Positions 1 to 8,394 are shown, counted from the first letter of the stretch. The stretch is DNA of 20,808 bases from Pseudomonadota bacterium (GCA_030597865.1 JAUVQZ010000019.1:1-20808), one strand, 5' to 3'. Numbers and translations are program-made. The notes: a model not told the origin generated them from the letters alone.

Positions 1-438
1 CCGGCGTATAGCTATTCTTCACCGATTAATCCGGTGATTAAGAAATGTATCATGTGTTATGACACCCGGCTTAAGTTCGGAAGACCACCTGCATGTGTTG
101 AGTCCTGCCCGAATCAGGTGATGACCTTTGGTAAACGCAAAGATCTTATCGGCCTGGCCCACAAGACCATCGAAAGTCGCCCTGAAAAATATATCGATCA
201 TGTCTATGGCGAGAATGAGGTGGGGGGGACATCCTGGATGTATCTGACCTCAGTTGATGCTCCTTTTGAAGAGATTGGCTTTGATACCCATTTGGGCAAA
301 CAGCCAATCATTAGTTATGTCAAGGAATTCCTGGCAATCGTACCCATGGTTCTGACTATCTGGCCGGCGCTCTTTACGGGCTTCCATCTCCTGGCAACTA
401 GGAAGGATGCATCCAAGAATGAAGAGAGCGCAAGCTAG
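1..438 (+). CDS. HybA-like periplasmic Fe-S electron-transfer subunit, C-terminal part (5' partial)
   Basis: The reading frame is open from the first base, so the start and most Fe-S clusters lie upstream. The visible 145 residues hold one cluster motif, C16-x2-C19-x12-C32-x3-C36. A stretch of HybA-type sequence follows (YGENEVGGTSWMYL, about residues 67-80), and then a C-terminal membrane segment around residues 105-125 that would tether the protein. HybA-like proteins pass electrons between a periplasmic redox enzyme and a HybB/NrfD quinone subunit. The next gene starts 12 bases after the stop and is HybB-like, and its ribosome site overlaps this stop codon, so the two form one operon. The catalytic partner must lie left of the window. 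A hydrogenase is one possibility; a cytochrome-based complex is another. Confidence 0.85.
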   Translation, partial: PAYSYSSPINPVIKKCIMCYDTRLKFGRPPACVESCPNQVMTFGKRKDLIGLAHKTIESRPEKYIDHVYGENEVGGTSWMYLTSVDAPFEEIGFDTHLGKQPIISYVKEFLAIVPMVLTIWPALFTGFHLLATRKDASKNEESAS

Positions 439-450
439 GAGGATATTTTA

Positions 451-1707
451 ATGAAAGCATTTGCAGCACAGGGCTTACAGCCTGTTGATAGTCTAAAGAA
501 GCCAGGGTCGAACAAGGAATGGACCCTGAAGGAAAAAATGCTCCTGGGGCTCACCCCTGGAGATTATATGAAGCAGCTTGTTCGCAACCCCCTGAATTGG
601 GTTTTTGCGATCATCTACGCCATTGGCATCCCCATCCTTTTAGGCCGTTTTTACTATGGTCTGGGCTGGGTTACCCACAGTAGTTACGAATACCCCTGGG
701 GGCTTTTTCTGGGCTGGGGACTTTTCTGTATGGTTCCTCTTTCTGCCTCTGGTTTTATGCTCGGTACCACGGTGGAGCTCTTTGGGCGCAAGGATTTTAA
801 ACCCATTGAGAGGCTGGGGCTCTTAAATGGTCTCCTCGGCTATTTGTTTGCCGTTGTTTTTCTCCAGGTCGATCTTGGTCAGCCCTGGCGTCTGGTCTAT
901 CCCATGTTTGTCTCCCTGGGGCCGGCTGCGGTACTCTTTCTCGTGGCCTGGCATGTTGCCACCTATCTGACTGTGCAGGTGGCAGAGCTTGTGCCGGCCG
1001 CCAGTGAGATGATGGGCTGGAAGGCACCGAAGAAATTCGTCAAATCTATTGTCCTCGGTCTTACGGTGGCAGGTATCATCCTCTCCACCCTGCATCAAGG
1101 TGCCCTGGGGGCCTTGTTCACCTATGCGCCGGGAAAGGTCCATCCCCTCTGGTTCTCATACAGCTTTCAGTGGTTCCATTTCTTCTGCTCATCCATTTTT
1201 GCAGGACTCTCAATGCTGATTGTTGTTTCAACCCTGTCAAAATGGTTCCTGGGCTGGCGCTGTGATGCCAACTTCCTCGATAATCTTGATCGCATCACCT
1301 TGGGTCTTTCCAAGGGTGCTGCCCTGGCCCTTATTACCTATTTCATTATTAAGATGACGGCCATTGCCCATGATAATGAATGGGCCCTGCTGTTCACCGG
1401 TTGGGGGCAGTGGTATATCTTGGAGATCTGCCTAGGGGTTCTCCTGCCGCTCTTCCTCTATACGGTTGCCATTAGAAACCAGAGTGCCAAGACCGCCCGC
1501 TTTGCTGCCTTAATAGCGGTAATCGGTATTCTGCTCAACCGCCTTAATACGGCCTTGATTACTTTTAATTGGCAAATTTATCAGGAGATTCCCCATTGGC
1601 GTGAGGTGGTAATCACCATTACAATCTACGCCACCTATATTCTGGTCTATCGTGCCTGTCTGTGCCGTTTGCCCATCCTCTATACCTGGAAGGCTGATCC
1701 TAAATAG
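451..1707 (+). CDS. HybB/NrfD-family quinone-interacting membrane subunit
   Basis: This 418-residue, highly hydrophobic protein has about ten predicted membrane segments beginning near residue 50. Family marks are YPWGLFLGWG near residues 81-90, DLGQPWR at 141-147 and the HybB/DsrP-type LHQGALGALF at 214-223. Such proteins exchange electrons with menaquinone in the membrane and couple to an attached Fe-S subunit, here the HybA-like gene just upstream. The start is fixed by AGGAGGA at 437-443, overlapping the upstream stop. It is clearly more distant from the two NrfD proteins later in the window than those are from each other. The specific complex (hydrogenase or other) cannot be named without the upstream genes. 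Confidence 0.88.
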   Translation: MKAFAAQGLQPVDSLKKPGSNKEWTLKEKMLLGLTPGDYMKQLVRNPLNWVFAIIYAIGIPILLGRFYYGLGWVTHSSYEYPWGLFLGWGLFCMVPLSASGFMLGTTVELFGRKDFKPIERLGLLNGLLGYLFAVVFLQVDLGQPWRLVYPMFVSLGPAAVLFLVAWHVATYLTVQVAELVPAASEMMGWKAPKKFVKSIVLGLTVAGIILSTLHQGALGALFTYAPGKVHPLWFSYSFQWFHFFCSSIFAGLSMLIVVSTLSKWFLGWRCDANFLDNLDRITLGLSKGAALALITYFIIKMTAIAHDNEWALLFTGWGQWYILEICLGVLLPLFLYTVAIRNQSAKTARFAALIAVIGILLNRLNTALITFNWQIYQEIPHWREVVITITIYATYILVYRACLCRLPILYTWKADPK

Positions 1708-1716
1708 CATACTGTG

Positions 1717-1802
1717 TTTCCTTGGGGTTCCGGTGTTCTGCCGGGATCCCAGGGGCTCTTCCTTGATGACGGGCGCGGGCATTGGCCCATGGTGCATGGG
1801 CC
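1717..1802. other. Stem-loops between the HybB-like gene and the kinase gene
   Basis: The 157-base gap holds a perfect 7-bp inverted repeat, GGCCCAT (1784-1790) and ATGGGCC (1796-1802), with a 5-base loop. An imperfect GC-rich hairpin lies around 1719-1752. Neither is followed by a T-run, so a classical terminator is not evident. They may attenuate or stabilise the upstream message. Confidence 0.35.
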
Positions 1803-1873
1803 CGTATTCAAACGATATTCTAATAGAAATATTTCAGCCTCTTATGAAGGGGGCTTGAACTGAGGTGTCTGGA

Positions 1874-3706
1874 ATGACTGACACATTTCCCTTAAAAAAG
1901 ATACTCTACACCTTTTACCTTGTGATCAGCATGAGTCTTGTCCTCCTGCTTTTCATGGGGGTGCGCCAATCGCAGCTCTACCGAGCCCAGGTGGGAGTGG
2001 TTGAGCAGACCGAAAAGCTTCTCTTTCAGTTCTCCATTATCCGGGAGCATATCACCACCACCCTCATGGAGCGTGGTCAGATGCCCCTTGATGGCCTCAG
2101 TAAGGAGATGGAGACCCTCAGCTATAATCTTACCAGGGTTCTTGATACCCGCCATATTGGCGAACAGTTCAAGCTGACCCTGGTGAATTCCATTGATTTG
2201 CCTGGAATTGTCCTTCTCTTACGTTCCATTGAGGCGGGGGAGGCCAATCAGGAGGACCATCGCCGCCTGAGCAGGGAAATCCGCACCCTTGGTGAGCGCC
2301 TGATGCTCTTTGATCGCGTCTTGGTCAACTCTTCCCGCGAACGACTCATCGGTTTTCAGAATTTGGTGATCGGTGCCAGTGCCCTGGCCGTTTCATTGCT
2401 GGTGGGTATCCTTGTCCTCTTTCATCGGCGCCTCTTGGCCCCGTTATGGTTTTTGGTGGATGATGCGGACCGGCTCTTGGCCGGTGAGATCCGCGAGGTG
2501 GGTGTTTCCAGTAAGTGTAAGGAGGCCGGGGTGTTGGCCGATATTATCAATGAACAGCAGGACCTTAAGGAGGCGGTATCCATCCGCCTCCAGAAATGTC
2601 GGCAGATCAGTGGTGAGATGGTTGCCTCACTGGGGGGCATATGGGCTGAGATTGATGAAACGGGTCATATGTGTCAGGTAAACAGGGAGATGGAGGTTGC
2701 CTGTGGCTATCCAGAGGGTGGTCTGTCAGGAAAGAGGTGGGATGCCTTTTTTCAGGCGCCCGAGGGATATGGGGATACCTCTGATATCCGCAAGCTTGTT
2801 GATATAGGATCCCATGATTTCACCCTGCTCGGCGTGGATCCGGATCTCAATCGGGTGGTGCGGGCAGTTTTTATGATGACCCAATGTGCTGAGGATGGCT
2901 GCCTGGTCCGCTGTTTCGGTTATGATGTCACGGCTGATAAGAGTAATATCCAGGCCCTGCAGGATGATCTCAAGAATGAGAAAAACAGGAAGAAGGAGCT
3001 TGTCCGCGTTTCCCAGCTCACCGCCATCGGGGAGCTGGCCTGCGGCGTCGCCCATGAGGTGAGCAACGTGGGTAATGGAATCATTAATTTCGCCCAGCTT
3101 CTTGCTGACGTGGATGAGGATGGGCGTAGCCGTGACATCCTCCATAAGATAATTGGCCAGGGAGATAAGATTACCGGGCTGGCCTCAAACCTCCTTGCCT
3201 TTGGTCAAGGTGATCGCGCTGCCCGGGAAATGGTCAATATCACCGATGTCATCGGTAATTCCCTTGCCCTCATGTCCCCACTCTATAAGCAGGATGGGAT
3301 TAATGTTGAGCTTGATGTCGATGGTTTGCCCGAGTGGCATTGTCAGGCCGGCCAGATGCAGCAGCTTCTGCTGGGCATTCTCATTAATTGTCGCCAGTCG
3401 TTAAATAGCCGCTACCCCGGCCAGGATGAAATGAAGCGAATTGAGCTTACGGGCCAGGGTTGTATGATTGATGGTCAAGATGGTCTTGGGATAGCTATTA
3501 AGGACTACGGGATTGGTATCTCAGCAGAGGATCTGTCTCAGGTTATGGAGCCTGGCTTTGCCAACTGGCCCAAGCTGACCAGTGCGGGAATGGGTCTGTC
3601 CATCGGACATGATATCGCCGAGGCCCTTGGCGGTTCGCTGCGCATCGAGAGTGAGCTGGGCGAATTTACCACCGCCCATCTGACATTCTTCCTGAAGAAG
3701 GGCTGA
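1874..3706 (+). CDS. Orphan membrane sensor histidine kinase
   Basis: Numbering from the in-frame GTG at 1865 gives 613 residues; ATG 1874 is preferred because GAGG lies 8 bases before it. Membrane segments at about 13-32 and 165-187 flank a roughly 130-residue periplasmic sensor region. A linker and a degenerate PAS-like region (about 250-355) follow, then a short coiled coil. The H-box is AIGELACGVAHEVSN with predicted phosphorylated His397. The ATP-binding domain has an N-box near Asn508, DYGIGI at 547-552 and AGMGLSIG at 574-581. The H-box resembles the HEINNPL class, but the NP is replaced (HEVSNVGNG). No response regulator is adjacent, so the output partner is elsewhere. The signal is not recognisable. 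Confidence 0.87.
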   Translation: MTDTFPLKKILYTFYLVISMSLVLLLFMGVRQSQLYRAQVGVVEQTEKLLFQFSIIREHITTTLMERGQMPLDGLSKEMETLSYNLTRVLDTRHIGEQFKLTLVNSIDLPGIVLLLRSIEAGEANQEDHRRLSREIRTLGERLMLFDRVLVNSSRERLIGFQNLVIGASALAVSLLVGILVLFHRRLLAPLWFLVDDADRLLAGEIREVGVSSKCKEAGVLADIINEQQDLKEAVSIRLQKCRQISGEMVASLGGIWAEIDETGHMCQVNREMEVACGYPEGGLSGKRWDAFFQAPEGYGDTSDIRKLVDIGSHDFTLLGVDPDLNRVVRAVFMMTQCAEDGCLVRCFGYDVTADKSNIQALQDDLKNEKNRKKELVRVSQLTAIGELACGVAHEVSNVGNGIINFAQLLADVDEDGRSRDILHKIIGQGDKITGLASNLLAFGQGDRAAREMVNITDVIGNSLALMSPLYKQDGINVELDVDGLPEWHCQAGQMQQLLLGILINCRQSLNSRYPGQDEMKRIELTGQGCMIDGQDGLGIAIKDYGIGISAEDLSQVMEPGFANWPKLTSAGMGLSIGHDIAEALGGSLRIESELGEFTTAHLTFFLKKG

Positions 3707-3707
3707 T

Positions 3708-3754
3708 GGGCCCGGCATTTGCGGGAGAGGCCAGCGCCGGAAATGCGCCAGCCC
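3708..3754. terminator. Possible weak terminator between convergent kinase and ftsH genes
   Basis: The 58-base gap between the convergent genes contains an imperfect stem. GGGC (3708-3711) can pair with GCCC (3751-3754) and GCATTT (3715-3720) with AAATGC (3741-3746), followed by a short TTT. The T-run is poor, so this is a tentative call. Confidence 0.3.
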
Positions 3755-3764
3755 TTTACCGTTT

Positions 3765-5540
3765 TCAGCCCCTTGGCTGATCAATAATGGCCTGAATGTC
3801 CTGGTTCGAGATCGTTTCCTTTTCAAGGAGATCCAGGGTTATGGCCTCCATGATTTCCATATTGTCAGAGAGGATTTTACGGGCCGTGTCATGGGCCGTA
3901 TCAATGAGGTCCCTGATCTCGGAATTGATCTTTTCGATGGATGCATCACTGACCAGCGGGGTTGAGGCGCCGGGTTGGTCAGAGGCCTTAAAGACGATGG
4001 GGCCGATATTCTTACTCATGCCCCACTCACACACCATTTTACGGGCCAGGTCGCTCACCCGTTCAATATCATTGCCGGATCCGGTGGTTATTTCGTCAAA
4101 GATCAGTTCTTCAGCAATACGGCCACCCAGGAGAATGCACAGGTTGTTGAAGAGATAGCTGTAGGAGTGGGAGTGCTTTTCAGTTTCCGGTAACTGCATG
4201 GTAAGACCAAGGGCCTTGCCGCGCGGCACAATAGTCACCTTATGGACCGGGTCGGCGCCTGGAAGCATCCAGGCCACCAGGGCATGACCGACCTCATGGT
4301 AGGCGGTAATCCTTTTTTCCTCCACGGTGATAATCATGGAGCGGCGTTCTGCCCCCATCATCACCTTGTCCTTGGCGGCCTCAAGATCGTTCATATTGAC
4401 GTCGCCACCTTGACGGGCCACCATCAGGGCCGCTTCATTGATCATATTGGCAAGTTCCGCCCCTGAAAAACCCGGGGTGGATTTAGCAACGATATTCCAG
4501 TCGATGTCTGTTGCGGTCCTGATCTTTTCGGCATGTACCTTGAGGATCTGTTCACGGCCCAGGACATCTGGCAGGGGCACCAGTACCTGTCGGTCAAAGC
4601 GCCCTGGTCTGAGGAGGGCCTGGTCAAGAATATCAAGGCGGTTTGTCGCTGCAACGATAATAACATTATCATTAACCTCAAAACCGTCCATCTCGACCAG
4701 GAGCTGGTTGAGGGTCTGTTCCCGTTCATCATTACCGCCGGCAGCCCCGGAGCTGCGGTGGCGGCCTACGGCGTCAATCTCATCAATAAAGATGATGCAG
4801 GGCGCCTTTTTTTTGCCCTCGGCAAAGAGATCCCGTACACGGCTGGCGCCGATTCCCACATACATTTCAACAAAATTCGAACCACTGATGGAGTAGAAGG
4901 TGACGCCTGCCTCACCGGCTATGGCCTTGGCAAGGAGGGTTTTGCCGGTTCCCGGCTCACCGTAGAGGAGAACTCCTGTGGGAATGCGGGCGCCCGCCTC
5001 GGTGAATTTTGTGGGGTCTTTGAGGAAGTCGACAATTTCAACAAGTTCTTCTTTGGCCTCGTCTATGCCGGCAACATCTTTAAAGCGAACCTTGGACTCC
5101 TGGGCGTCCACAAGCTGGGCCTTGCTCTTGCCGAATGCCATGGCCTTGCCGCCCCCCTTGTTGCTTCCTTTGCGGAAAAAGAAGAACCAGATCGCCACAA
5201 GTATAAAGATGGGGAACCAGGAGAGGAAGATCCTTAAAAACCAGTGTGGTTCGCGGCTGGGGACGATTTCCACCTTGGCGCCGGCATCAATAAATTGCTG
5301 AATCGAGGCCGGGTTTTCAGGGATTACCGAGCGAAATCGTTCGCCGTTGGAGTCCTTCCATGTGGCGATATTCTTATGCAGGGTGAAGTTCGTCACCACC
5401 CCATTCTTCACCTTGGCGACAAAATCACTGTAGGTAAGGGCGTTGACCGTCTCAGGCTCCCCCTTGAAGAGGTTGAGGACAAGGATGGCGGTCAGTCCGA
5501 TGATGAGCCAGATCGTGAGGTTCTTGTAAAAAAGGTTCAA
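3765..5540 (-). CDS. ftsH: FtsH-family ATP-dependent membrane zinc protease
   Basis: FtsH is a membrane-anchored AAA+ protease that degrades misfolded membrane proteins and selected regulators. This 591-residue copy has membrane segments at about 8-25 and 104-122 around a periplasmic domain. Walker A is GEPGTGKT at 194-201, the pore motif FVEMYVG is at 223-229, Walker B IIFIDEID is at 249-256, and the second region of homology is ATNRLDILDQALLRPGRFDR. The zinc site is HEVGH at 415-419 with Asp491 as the likely third ligand. Most FtsH proteins have HEAGH and GPPGTGKT, so this is slightly divergent and may be a second paralogue; it also lacks a long C-terminal tail. The start is TTG, supported by GGAG 6 bases upstream and a typical FtsH N-terminus (MNLFYKNLTIWL). 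Confidence 0.96.
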   Translation of the reverse strand: MNLFYKNLTIWLIIGLTAILVLNLFKGEPETVNALTYSDFVAKVKNGVVTNFTLHKNIATWKDSNGERFRSVIPENPASIQQFIDAGAKVEIVPSREPHWFLRIFLSWFPIFILVAIWFFFFRKGSNKGGGKAMAFGKSKAQLVDAQESKVRFKDVAGIDEAKEELVEIVDFLKDPTKFTEAGARIPTGVLLYGEPGTGKTLLAKAIAGEAGVTFYSISGSNFVEMYVGIGASRVRDLFAEGKKKAPCIIFIDEIDAVGRHRSSGAAGGNDEREQTLNQLLVEMDGFEVNDNVIIVAATNRLDILDQALLRPGRFDRQVLVPLPDVLGREQILKVHAEKIRTATDIDWNIVAKSTPGFSGAELANMINEAALMVARQGGDVNMNDLEAAKDKVMMGAERRSMIITVEEKRITAYHEVGHALVAWMLPGADPVHKVTIVPRGKALGLTMQLPETEKHSHSYSYLFNNLCILLGGRIAEELIFDEITTGSGNDIERVSDLARKMVCEWGMSKNIGPIVFKASDQPGASTPLVSDASIEKINSEIRDLIDTAHDTARKILSDNMEIMEAITLDLLEKETISNQDIQAIIDQPRG

Positions 5541-5711
5541 GGGCTACTCCGTGCTGTTTGGGTGAGTGGGCGTATTTTGCGCCGACACATATTATGGGCA
5601 TGGTGGGAGCTGAAGTCTATTTATAGATAAATAGAATAAAAACAGGGGGTACGTCAATGGGGATAATGAAAATAAAAGGATGGGAGGCTAGGAAAGAGGT
5701 GGGGTGGGGAA

Positions 5712-5748
5712 GAAAAAAAAGAACCACCGGGCCGCCACCCAGTGGTTC
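5712..5748 (-). terminator. Rho-independent terminator reading on the minus strand
   Basis: Read on the minus strand, GAACCAC (5748-5742) and GTGGTTC (5727-5721) form a 7-bp stem with a GC-rich interior, followed at once by eight T residues. It lies about 180 bases upstream of the ftsH start, so it ends a minus-strand transcript coming from the right and not ftsH itself. No minus-strand protein gene is evident between it and 8515. Confidence 0.65.
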
Positions 5749-5889
5749 AGTGCAAGGAGTCACTTTCTCGTTTTAGGTAAATGAGGAAGTAATCCATGGT
5801 GTCATGCATTTTATGTGCCTGAAACTCCTGTCAAAGGTTGGTTTTGTGAAAATAACGCTATGTTGGGATGTTAAGTAGGTTTCTGGGTT

Positions 5890-5980
5890 CAGGACCGCCG
5901 CTGGTCCTGTGGGGGGCAGGGGTCTTGTGGGATTGTTTTGCGCCCTTAAAATCCCCTCCGGCGCAGATTGCGCCGGAGGG
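5890..5980. repeat. Two perfect stem-loops
   Basis: CAGGACC (5890-5896) pairs with GGTCCTG (5903-5909). CCCTCCGGCGCA (5954-5965) pairs with TGCGCCGGAGGG (5969-5980), a 12-bp stem with a 3-base loop. On the minus strand the second is followed by a short ATTTT, which makes a weak terminator possible. They could equally be arms of a structured RNA ending at the terminator at 5712-5748. Confidence 0.6.
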
Positions 5981-6071
5981 AGGTGTGGTGTGCTGATGGG
6001 CTTCGGTCAGAGAAAACGGTTGAAATATAAGGGTTAATTGTTTAGTAAGTTGCTGTGGTATCATGGAAAAT

Positions 6072-6089
6072 TGGAAATTAGAATTTCCA
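6072..6089. promoter_or_regulatory. 18-bp palindrome, candidate operator
   Basis: TGGAAATT, a 2-base centre, then AATTTCCA: a perfect 8-2-8 inverted repeat. An overlapping pair, CATGGAAA (6062-6069) and TTTCCATG (6084-6091), gives a second symmetrical arrangement. It lies about 360 bases before the small ORF at 6447. The same 8-2-8 geometry with different bases occurs at 11733-11750. Confidence 0.4.
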
Positions 6090-6398
6090 TGTAAAAAAGA
6101 AATTGCATTGACGGCTAAATGTTAATACTGTGGTTTAGGGATTAAGTTGCATTGTGTATGGCTAAACTGTTGACAATGACAATTTACAAGTTTACGCTGT
6201 GTTTCACATTGAACAAAATAATTTTGACGTCTGGCTGAAAACAATTGGAGAGGAGGGTTTGGGAATAAACTAAGGAGACAAGGGGCGCCGGCGAGACGAT
6301 CCGCCAATTATCTAACCGGCAGAGATGTTGATGGCATCTCATCCCCAGCAAAAGCACCATGGATTTCATCGTTCATACAGGATCTTTCTTGGTAGGAG

Positions 6399-6412
6399 GG
6401 AGCCTTGTTTGC
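6399..6412 (+). promoter_or_regulatory. Weak sigma-54-like promoter candidate
   Basis: GG at 6399-6400 and GC at 6411-6412 are separated by ten bases, and the -12 half reads TTTGC. The -24 half is poor (GGGAGC instead of TGGCAC). Its position just ahead of the small ORF at 6447 is suitable, and a sigma-54 activator is encoded nearby. Tentative. Confidence 0.25.
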
Positions 6413-6446
6413 GAAATTCCTGGGGCATAATTTCAAGGAGGAGCAA

Positions 6447-6572
6447 ATGGAAGGCGTATTTTTTCTCGTTTTTTGGATTGGTTGCGCTGTACTCCACACC
6501 TTGTTTGACCTGAAGGTCAAGCCTGCAATTCTGGCATGTCGTGAAGATGAAGAGAATTTCAGACATTTTTGA
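6447..6572 (+). CDS. Small membrane protein, 41 aa, ahead of nrfD
   Basis: A short ORF with a near-perfect ribosome site (AAGGAGGAG, 6435-6443) three bases before ATG. Its product begins MEGVFFLVFWIGCAVLHTLF, a hydrophobic stretch long enough for one membrane span, and ends in a charged tail (CREDEENFRHF) containing the second of its two cysteines. I do not recognise a family. It is followed 89 bases later by an NrfD-family gene on the same strand, so it may be a small accessory subunit of that complex or a leader peptide. The overlapping plus-strand frame starting at 6325 lacks a comparable ribosome site and looks random. Confidence 0.55.
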   Translation: MEGVFFLVFWIGCAVLHTLFDLKVKPAILACREDEENFRHF

Positions 6573-6661
6573 AGATGCAGAGAGTTGCTTTAACTGCTGA
6601 CGCAGGTCGCTTCTTGGCTACCTGTGAACGGTATAAAAAATCAAAGTGAGGAGTACACGTG

Positions 6662-7855
6662 ATGAATAATATTCTCGCAAAAGTTTTGCCCCAGGATCAG
6701 GGGCTTGAGGTTTCCACTTCAGGAAAGTATAACGCCGCCATAGGCCTGATGGGTCTTTTGGCGTTTTTTGGGGTGGCTGTTGGTATCCACGCCTTCGTTA
6801 TTGGCCATCACCAGGCCTTTGGCTATACCCGTGAGGTGCCATGGGGGCTGCTCATTGCAGCCTATGTCTTTTTTGTTGTAACCTCCACCGGACTCTGTCT
6901 GGTTTCTTCAATTGGTCACGTCTTTGGCGTTGAGCAGTTTCAGCCCATTGCCAAGCGTTGCGTCTTTATGGCCATTTCTACTATTATTGCCGGCTTTCTT
7001 GTGATCGGCTTTGAGATTGCAAATCCGTGGCGCATGGCCATCTATAATATAACCTCCCCTAATTTAACCTCCAATATCTGGTGGATGGGCACCCTCTATG
7101 GCGCCTATCTGTTTTTTATGCTTATTGAATTTGCCCTGTTGCAGATGAATAAGCATAAAGAGGCCGCCATGCTGGGCTTGCTCGGAGTGGTTTCTGGTAT
7201 TGCTGCCCATTCAAACCTCGGCGCCGTATTTGGTCTGCTGAGCGGCCGTGAGTTTTGGCATGGACCCTATATGCCGATTTACTTCATTACCTCTGCCATG
7301 ATGTCCGGCTGTGCGGCCGTGGTGTTCTTTACCTGGATTGCCTATAGGGCCAATGGCTGGGAGATGAGTGATAAGCTGAAAAGCTCCCTGAGCTCTGTTG
7401 CAAAGCTAGGCGCCTTGCTGATCACCGTCATTATGTTCTTTACCTGCTGGAAGATGATTTCCGGTGTCAGCGGACAGCCTGCTGGTAAATATGAGGCCAT
7501 GATGAGCCTCATCTCCGGACCCTTTGCGACTAATTTTTGGGTTGGCGAGGTCATGATGGGGCTGGTTATCCCCTTTGTCATCATTCTGGCGGTCCGGGCT
7601 AAGTCGATGAACGGGCTCTTTGTGGCGTCTGTCTCCAGTATCATCGGTATCTTTTTTATGCGCTATGATCTGGTGGTGGTCGGTATGCTCGTTCCCCATT
7701 TCCATGGCATGGGTATTGTTGATCTTCCCCATCTTTTCCCATATACTCCAACCTTCCACGAGATAGCTATTGTGGCCGGCGCCATGGGTCTGTGCGGTAT
7801 GATGTTCCTCATGGGCGAGCAGCTCTTTAAGGGCCATCTGTCCGAAGATCATTAA
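6662..7855 (+). CDS. NrfD/PsrC-family quinone-linked membrane subunit (copy 1)
   Basis: This protein of about 397 residues is nearly all membrane helices (eight or nine spans). NrfD/PsrC proteins bind menaquinone or menaquinol and exchange electrons with a periplasmic ferredoxin subunit. Signatures shared with the copy at 14555 are RE(V/M)PWG (57-62), TSTGLCL (74-80), EIANP (118-122) and SPNLTSNIWWMGTLYG (132-147). By eye the two are well over 50% identical in this part. ATG 6662 is chosen because GTGAGGAG (6646-6653) is well spaced; GTG 6659 is an alternative. No ferredoxin or catalytic gene is adjacent. A small membrane ORF precedes it and a MerR gene follows after 92 bases. Confidence 0.9.
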   Translation: MNNILAKVLPQDQGLEVSTSGKYNAAIGLMGLLAFFGVAVGIHAFVIGHHQAFGYTREVPWGLLIAAYVFFVVTSTGLCLVSSIGHVFGVEQFQPIAKRCVFMAISTIIAGFLVIGFEIANPWRMAIYNITSPNLTSNIWWMGTLYGAYLFFMLIEFALLQMNKHKEAAMLGLLGVVSGIAAHSNLGAVFGLLSGREFWHGPYMPIYFITSAMMSGCAAVVFFTWIAYRANGWEMSDKLKSSLSSVAKLGALLITVIMFFTCWKMISGVSGQPAGKYEAMMSLISGPFATNFWVGEVMMGLVIPFVIILAVRAKSMNGLFVASVSSIIGIFFMRYDLVVVGMLVPHFHGMGIVDLPHLFPYTPTFHEIAIVAGAMGLCGMMFLMGEQLFKGHLSEDH

Positions 7856-7879
7856 TGTCTTCCTGAAATCTGGTTTGTC

Positions 7880-7914
7880 GGGTGTGGGTGGTGGAGGTTG
7901 CACTGCCCATACCC
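7880..7914. other. Imperfect hairpin between nrfD copy 1 and its MerR gene
   Basis: GGGTGTGGGT (7880-7889) can pair with GCCCATACCC (7905-7914) across a 15-base loop using two G-T pairs. A stronger hairpin occupies the same place in the second cassette (15780-15807). No T-run follows. Confidence 0.3.
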
Positions 7915-7947
7915 CGCACGGTTATAAGGATTTTTAAGGAGGATGTT

Positions 7948-8394
7948 ATGGTGCGAAAAAAAACAGAAGTAAAGCCATTAAGGGCGGATTTGCCAATATA
8001 CCCAATTGGGGTTGCGGCAAAACTTCTTGGCGTCCATCCTCGAACTCTTCGCATCTATGAGGCTGAGGGTTTGGTGAGGCCAGCTCCGCATAGTGGTTCA
8101 CGGCGGTTATACTCACCCAATGATATTAAGTGGATTGGCTGTTTGCGCTCCATTATCCATGATCAGGGTGTTTCGATTCCCGGCCTGAAAAAGCTTTTGA
8201 CCCTGGTTCCCTGTTGGGATGTGGCAGAGTGCCCAAAGGAGGTCCATGGCTGCTGTGAGGCAAAGATTGATTGGGCTGTGCCGAGGTCATTGCACCGTGT
8301 TGGCGACGAAGAGGATCGTAAACGGGCAAAGGCGGAAGACAGGCAAAAACAAAAGAAGGTTGTTCCTGGAAAAAAGCAAGTATCACCTGGGTGA
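7948..8394 (+). CDS. MerR-family regulator with C-terminal cysteine motif (copy 1)
   Basis: The 148-residue product begins with a winged-helix MerR/HspR-type DNA-binding domain: YPIGVAAKLLGVHPRTLRIYE at about 18-38 and SRRLYSPNDIKWIGCLRSI at 51-69. After the domain comes PCWDVAEC, giving Cys89, Cys95, Cys102 and Cys103, with another at Cys65. Positions 65, 89, 95 and 103 match Cys55, 79, 85 and 93 of the paralogue at 15841. The tail is highly basic. The start at ATG 7948 is set by AAGGAGG at 7936-7942; an upstream in-frame GTG at 7882 would add an implausible extension. I infer a redox- or metal-responsive regulator of the adjacent nrfD; the four conserved cysteines could hold an Fe-S cluster or metal, which is unproven. 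Confidence 0.87.
   Translation: MVRKKTEVKPLRADLPIYPIGVAAKLLGVHPRTLRIYEAEGLVRPAPHSGSRRLYSPNDIKWIGCLRSIIHDQGVSIPGLKKLLTLVPCWDVAECPKEVHGCCEAKIDWAVPRSLHRVGDEEDRKRAKAEDRQKQKKVVPGKKQVSPG

Larger units (their letters stand above)
5541..6446. other. Long gene-poor intergenic region with multiple inverted repeats
   Basis: No ORF here has both a ribosome site and protein-like composition. The region contains stem-loops at 5721-5748, 5890-5909 and 5954-5980, an 18-bp palindrome at 6072-6089, and the promoter regions of ftsH (minus) and the small ORF at 6447 (plus). The part from about 6020 to 6250 is more AT-rich than the neighbouring genes. Confidence 0.6.

Noticed and set aside
1652..1858. 68-codon plus-strand ORF across the HybB-kinase gap
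   Set aside because: Starts inside the HybB-like gene in another frame, with no ribosome site; its codons cover the hairpins in the gap.
4533..5237. 234-codon plus-strand ORF opposite ftsH
   Set aside because: Lies wholly antisense to strongly conserved FtsH coding sequence; a shadow frame.
5858..6307. Minus-strand ORFs of 60-68 codons in the gap right of ftsH
   Set aside because: No ribosome sites and no recognisable protein character; an RNA explanation fits the nearby terminator better.
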